A DNA stretch of 64,000 nt from JACMLC01 sp963817025 (GTDB lineage Bacteria; Acidobacteriota; Blastocatellia; Pyrinomonadales; Pyrinomonadaceae), in NCBI GenBank assembly GCA_963817025.1, contig CAWFML010000004.1:1612001-1676000 (forward strand), given 5' to 3'. The notes beneath the pieces are model-generated. The model did no database searches and had not been told where the DNA came from. It saw nothing but the letters and a program-made list of their open reading frames with translations. Below, in pieces: positions 60,491-64,000 of the stretch. Position 1 is the first letter of the stretch, and each line of letters opens with the position of its first letter. The position numbers and the translations under genes were made by a program.

Positions 60491-60549
60491 AAAAAATTCC
60501 GCAGATTCGTTTTCTTTAAAACTTCTGCGGAATTTTTTTCGCTTTCACG
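60491..60549 (+). terminator. Rho-independent terminator after the TPR gene
   Basis: AAAAAATTCCGCAGA (60491-60505) pairs exactly with TCTGCGGAATTTTTT (60534-60548), followed by another T. The loop is long (28 bases). Stem plus T-run fit termination on the plus strand. Confidence 0.75.
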
Positions 60550-60638
60550 ATTGTGGCCCGGAACGCGAGGCATCCCAACCCGCTCTCCGGGCTACTAATC
60601 CACTGTTCACCCAGCCTCTAAAGAAACGAGAAAATCCG

Positions 60639-61946
60639 ATGAATGCGTGTAGACGCCTGGTGGCCGCAGGTCTCTTGCTTGGCTCGTTATTGCTGACCGG
60701 CGTAGTTGTAGTAGTTGCACAAAATGATGAAGTCAGGGACGTAAGGTACTACACGCAGCAGGCCCTGAAGGCTTACCGCGCGAAAGACTTTGCGGGGTAT
60801 CTGGAAAATATGAAGCAGGCGAATGCCTTGCGGCCCAATCACCCGACGATCATGTACAACCTCGCCGGGGCTTACGCGCTCAATGCGAATAAGAGTGATG
60901 CTTTTAACCTGCTCGGCAAAGTCGCCGCGATGGGCCTGTTCTATCCGGCGGCTGAAGACGAAGATTTCGTTTCCCTCAAAGACGCGGAAGAGTTCAAGGC
61001 CCTGCTCAAAAAATTTGCGGACAACAAAGCTCCCGTCAATCACAGCACGCAGGCTTTCACGCTCGAAGAGACGGGACTGGTCACGGAAAGCGTGGCTTAC
61101 GAGTCGGCGTCTGAAACTTTTTATGTCAGTAGCATACACAAGCGAAAGATTCTGAGCGTCAATAAGCGCGGCGAGGCGCGCGAGTTCTCAACCGCGCAGG
61201 ATGGATTGTGGAGCGTCTTCGGCATGAAGGTGGACGCGCGGCGACGCCTCCTGTGGGTGGCGAGCGCGGCGATTCCGCAGATGATGAATTTTACGGAAGG
61301 CGATAAAAATCGCACGGGCATTTTCAAATATGATTTGAAGACCGGAAAGCTCCTCAAAAAATATCCGCTGCCCGATACGACAAAGCCGCATACCTTCGGC
61401 GATCTCGCCGTGCATCCTTCCGGCGATGTGTATGTGACGGACAGCCTGACGGCGGCCATCTATGTCATAGGCGCGCAGAAAGACGCGCTCGAACCCTTTG
61501 CCGCGCCGGAGGCTCTGGCCTCGCCGCAGGGACTTGATTTCTCTACGGATGGCAAACAACTCTTTGTCGCGGATTACGCGCGCGGCCTTTTCGTATTCGA
61601 TGTGAAGAGCAGGAAGTTTGCGAAACTAGAGCAGCCGGAAAACATTTCGCTGCTCGGCATTGACGGCCTCTATTTTTACAGGGGCAGCTTGATTGCCATC
61701 CAGAACGGCCTTGCTCCGCACAGGGTCGTGCGCGCCCATCTCAATCCATTGATGACGCGCGTCGAGCGGCTGGAAGTGATAGAAGCCAACCATCCACTCT
61801 TTGACGAGCCAACGCTCGGCGTCCTCGTCAAAGACAGCTTCTATTTCATCGCCAACAGCCAGTGGGGAAGCGTCAACGGGCAGGGCCAGCTTGCGCCCGC
61901 AGACAAATTGCATAAGCCGCTGATCTTGAAAGCGAAGTTACTGTAA
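60639..61946 (+). CDS. Secreted six-bladed beta-propeller protein, SMP-30-like, with N-terminal TPR-like helices
   Basis: 435 residues. Signal peptide VAAGLLLGSLLLTGVVVVV, then ~100 residues with a TPR-like helical repeat (LRPNHPTIMYNLAGAYALN). From ~140 a propeller of the SMP-30/NHL kind begins: TGLVTESVAYESASETFYVSS, HPSGDVYVTDSLTAAIYVI, SPQGLDFSTDGKQLFVADYARG. The C-terminal LGVLVKDSFYFIANSQWGSVN ends the last blade. Calcium-ligand residues of true gluconolactonases are not clear; so the reaction is unknown. Not clearly an operon with its neighbours. Confidence 0.8.
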   Translation: MNACRRLVAAGLLLGSLLLTGVVVVVAQNDEVRDVRYYTQQALKAYRAKDFAGYLENMKQANALRPNHPTIMYNLAGAYALNANKSDAFNLLGKVAAMGLFYPAAEDEDFVSLKDAEEFKALLKKFADNKAPVNHSTQAFTLEETGLVTESVAYESASETFYVSSIHKRKILSVNKRGEAREFSTAQDGLWSVFGMKVDARRRLLWVASAAIPQMMNFTEGDKNRTGIFKYDLKTGKLLKKYPLPDTTKPHTFGDLAVHPSGDVYVTDSLTAAIYVIGAQKDALEPFAAPEALASPQGLDFSTDGKQLFVADYARGLFVFDVKSRKFAKLEQPENISLLGIDGLYFYRGSLIAIQNGLAPHRVVRAHLNPLMTRVERLEVIEANHPLFDEPTLGVLVKDSFYFIANSQWGSVNGQGQLAPADKLHKPLILKAKLL

Positions 61947-61950
61947 AGCT

Positions 61951-62109
61951 GGTCTTTGGCCTTTGTGTTTTGTGCTTTGTTCTTTGCACGCGACTCGACC
62001 TTGAGTTCCACATTTCAAGGTATGTGAGACGAACAAAGCACAAAGCACAAAACACAAAGATCAAAGCACAAAGCACAAAACGCAAAGTACAAAACACAAA
62101 GTACAAAGC
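61951..62109. repeat. CACAAAG heptamer palindrome after the propeller gene
   Basis: Left arm (61951-61989) GGTCTTTGGCCTTTGTGTTT... ; right arm (62031-62109) is ten CACAAAG/CACAAAA/ATCAAAG/TACAAAG words in a row, the longest array here. The loop (61990-62030) is 41 bases. The right arm is longer than the left, so only the inner part pairs. An eight-T run follows, so it may also act as a terminator. Confidence 0.75.
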
Positions 62110-62159
62110 AATTTTTTTTAACTTGAATACTTGACAGCCACGCTGTAGCATCCTGTGAT

Positions 62160-62669
62160 ATGAGAAACAAAAGCTTTTCAGGCAATCATGCGCGGCGCGT
62201 GTTTGCCGCTTCTGTCGCAGCTTTCGCCGCCTTTGTTCTGTGCGGGCAACTCGTGTCAGCCGCCAACTGGAACGGCATCGAGCCGCTGAAATCCAGACGC
62301 GCCGATGTCGAGCGCGTGCTGGGCCAGCCGTTGAAAGACCAGCCGGGCACAAACGGCACGCTGCATTTCAAAGTGGCGGGCGGCAACGTGACCATCGCTT
62401 TCGTTGACGCCAAGTTCGTTACCGCCAAGAGGCTTTCGCCAGACCTTGAAGGCACTGTTCGACAGGTCGTTCTTCAACACGAAAATTCTTCGGACACGCC
62501 GGAATCTATGGGCCTCGCGGAAAAATCCGACTTCAAGCGCGACGAGGGGCAGGGCGTGACGAAGTTCACCAACCTGAAGGAGGGCATCGTCTACACCTTC
62601 ATGGGCGGCAGGCTCAAGACAACCTACTTCACGCCTTCCAACGATCAGTGGTCGCGCGCACAAAGATAA
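62160..62669 (+). CDS. Secreted protein of unknown function
   Basis: 169 residues. Signal peptide with AASVAAFAAFVLCGQLVSA. The mature part begins WNGIEPLKSRRADVERVLG, a motif shared by several secreted acidobacterial proteins of unknown function (a small beta-rich domain reminiscent of BLIP-like folds). C-terminus is GIVYTFMGGRLKTTYFTPS. No catalytic motif. Lies between two repeats. Confidence 0.7.
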   Translation: MRNKSFSGNHARRVFAASVAAFAAFVLCGQLVSAANWNGIEPLKSRRADVERVLGQPLKDQPGTNGTLHFKVAGGNVTIAFVDAKFVTAKRLSPDLEGTVRQVVLQHENSSDTPESMGLAEKSDFKRDEGQGVTKFTNLKEGIVYTFMGGRLKTTYFTPSNDQWSRAQR

Positions 62670-62672
62670 AGA

Positions 62673-62772
62673 GCAGTGATGAGTAACGAGTGATAAGCGA
62701 TGTGATAAGCCGAAAAGCATTTCTCTTATCTCTTATCACTTATCACTCATCTCTCGTTATTCGTCACTCGTC
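62673..62772. repeat. GTGATAA/GTGACGA heptamer palindrome
   Basis: Left words AGTGATG, AGTAACG, AGTGATA, AGCGATG (62675-62702), right arm CTTATCACTTATCACTCATC... to CGTCACTCGTCC (62772). Same word family as 10653 and 39031. It ends ten bases before the NurA ATG. Confidence 0.7.
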
Positions 62773-62781
62773 CCTGTTTTC

Positions 62782-63999
62782 ATGCTGTATCACAGTCTCC
62801 TGACAAATGCGTTGCGCGAGCAGCAGGCGGAGTTCGTGCGTTTTGAGCGCGAGTGGCGTGATGATGTAGAGGATTACGCGCGCCGCCTTCGCGCGCTCGA
62901 CGGGCAGAAGTCTGAAGAGGTGCGCGCGTGTGTCGGCGCAACGCGTGAGCCGGGCGCGCTGCCTTCTCCTGAGCTTGATGGCGCTGGCTCGCTCATCGTC
63001 CCTTTCGGCGTCGCGTGGCGCACGCATGAAGAGGCGCGGCGTTGGGCCATAGATGTTTTGCTCGACCGCGTGACGTTTGCCGCAGACGGCAGCCAACTCC
63101 TTCCCGGCAGGGAAATCTCGCTGCCCGTCGCCGCCGTGCAGGTCGCATGGTTTGAAAACCCGCACGCGCGTTCCGGCGAATACATCAAACAAGCACGGCT
63201 GGCGATTATCCCGCCCGGAGATTTACTGGAAGACAATGAAGGAAGAGTCAGCGCGGAGACAGTCGTGGCCCTGCGCCGCTTTCAGCTTGAGACGGAAGAG
63301 TTGCGCCGGTTTCTGGAACGCAAGGCGGGCTGGCGCGAAAGAAAAGAGCGTCCGCCAGTGGCCTTTTTCGACGGAACTTTGCTCATCTCTATCGCGCTCC
63401 CGAAAACAAAAATACAGGGCGCGTATGTGGACGCGATGGTCAGTCTGGTCAAGCTCTCGCGCGAAACCGAGGTGCCGATTGTCGGTTTTGTGGACCAGAG
63501 TTATGCGCGTGACCTCGTCTCGCTGGTTGACGCACTGGCCCGCAGCGGCGAGCACCATCAAAGTCATACGCTGTATGACTCGCAACTCTTGAGCGCAGGC
63601 GTCGAAGACGGAGGACGGCTGCTCAAACATTGGGGCGACAGGACAGCTTTCTGTTATTGCTTGCGGCATGGCCTGACGGAATATTTTAGCGACGAGCAGG
63701 GGCAGCCGCTGGTCGGCTTAACCTATTTGCAGACGACAGCCGACGGTGCGCCCGCACGGCTGGACATTCCCGCGTGGGTTTATGAAGCGGGCCTCCTTGA
63801 TGAAGTGATTGATGCTGTGCGCGCCGAATGTGTGGGCGGACTCGGTTATCCATATGCGATTGAAACGGCGGATGCGGCAGCCGTTATCACTGCGCGCGAC
63901 CGCGAGCAATTTCTGCACGCGGTTCAGGATTTTGCACGGGAAGGAAATTTTAGTTTCCGCGTCTCGTCAAAAACTGCCAGCAAAGCGCGTCGCCGTTAG
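62782..63999 (+). CDS. nurA: NurA-family nuclease domain protein
   Basis: 405 residues, complete at the window edge (stop 63997-63999). The NurA motifs are VAFFDGTLLI (Asp about residue 196), with the second acidic block in VGFVDQSYARDLVSLVDAL (about 234) and the C-terminal DIPAWVYEAGLL / GLGYPYAIETADAAAVI. NurA is a 5'-3' nuclease that works with the HerA helicase in DNA end resection in archaea and some bacteria. No herA is seen here; if present it would be just downstream. N-terminal ~180 residues contain helical and beta-rich parts typical of the bacterial form. Confidence 0.75.
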   Translation: MLYHSLLTNALREQQAEFVRFEREWRDDVEDYARRLRALDGQKSEEVRACVGATREPGALPSPELDGAGSLIVPFGVAWRTHEEARRWAIDVLLDRVTFAADGSQLLPGREISLPVAAVQVAWFENPHARSGEYIKQARLAIIPPGDLLEDNEGRVSAETVVALRRFQLETEELRRFLERKAGWRERKERPPVAFFDGTLLISIALPKTKIQGAYVDAMVSLVKLSRETEVPIVGFVDQSYARDLVSLVDALARSGEHHQSHTLYDSQLLSAGVEDGGRLLKHWGDRTAFCYCLRHGLTEYFSDEQGQPLVGLTYLQTTADGAPARLDIPAWVYEAGLLDEVIDAVRAECVGGLGYPYAIETADAAAVITARDREQFLHAVQDFAREGNFSFRVSSKTASKARRR

Positions 64000-64000
64000 A

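Noticed and set aside
10653..62772. Repeat arrays as CRISPR
   Set aside because: Units are 7-8 bases with no spacers, arranged as inverted arms; no cas gene is present.

Overview
The window is about 55% G+C and holds the chromosomal replication origin region of a free-living bacterium. I infer Acidobacteriota, probably class Blastocatellia. The grounds are a large Oar-type TonB-dependent receptor with a carboxypeptidase-regulatory-like N-terminus, a secreted PD40/DxDxDG-repeat protein, a run of secreted TPR and propeller proteins, zinc-ribbon proteins, and many palindromic intergenic repeats. This rests on gene content only; no 16S rRNA gene or tRNA was seen.

Layout. 1-4103 is a CHAT-protease/NB-ARC/TPR gene that enters from outside the window and carries two single-base frameshifts. 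4104-10441 is a minus-strand block: GCS2-type carboxylate-amine ligase, thioredoxin-reductase-like flavoprotein, a giant NorD/CbbO-like VWA protein and its NorQ/CbbQ AAA+ partner. 10727-18521 holds mnmA, sppA, a zinc-ribbon membrane protein with a small helical partner, a geranylgeranyl-reductase-like flavoprotein (minus strand) and a MEMO-AMMECR1 fusion. 18678-25429 is gyrB-recF-dnaN-[oriC]-dnaA on the minus strand. 26153-34513 is rpmH-rnpA-yidD-yidC-jag-mnmE-mnmG-parA-parB on the plus strand, so transcription diverges from the origin. 34642-35664 is selD, which appears to encode its own catalytic selenocysteine through an in-frame UGA. 35814-39998 is a partial ATP synthase operon (b', b, delta, alpha, gamma); a, c, beta and epsilon are not here. 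40423-64000 is accessory: PD40/VCBS protein, VanZ, SPFH/zinc-ribbon protein, a ketosynthase-methyltransferase-flavoprotein cluster, the TonB receptor, a secreted protein of unknown function, an Fe-S/TPR membrane protein, beta-carbonic anhydrase, TPR and propeller proteins, and a NurA-family nuclease.

Origin. Between dnaN and dnaA there is an A+T-rich unwinding element, five perfect TAG DnaA-trios, a four-base G/C spacer and eleven nonamers of the TTTTCCACA type. A second box cluster lies on the other side of dnaA. A split parS-like palindrome sits just before parAB.

The most unusual overall signal is a set of about fifteen intergenic palindromes. Each arm is a degenerate tandem array of one 7-base (or 8-base) word, such as GTGACGR, GGATGAA/GGCGGAA, TGCGGAT, CAAAGCA or CGCAAAGG, and the second arm is the reverse complement. 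They sit in the spacers of core operons, supply stop codons and C-terminal residues (mnmA, vanZ, ketosynthase gene), supply a start codon (vanZ), and in one case encode the start and first ~24 residues of a methyltransferase. One subfamily has near-perfect terminal inverted repeats like a MITE.
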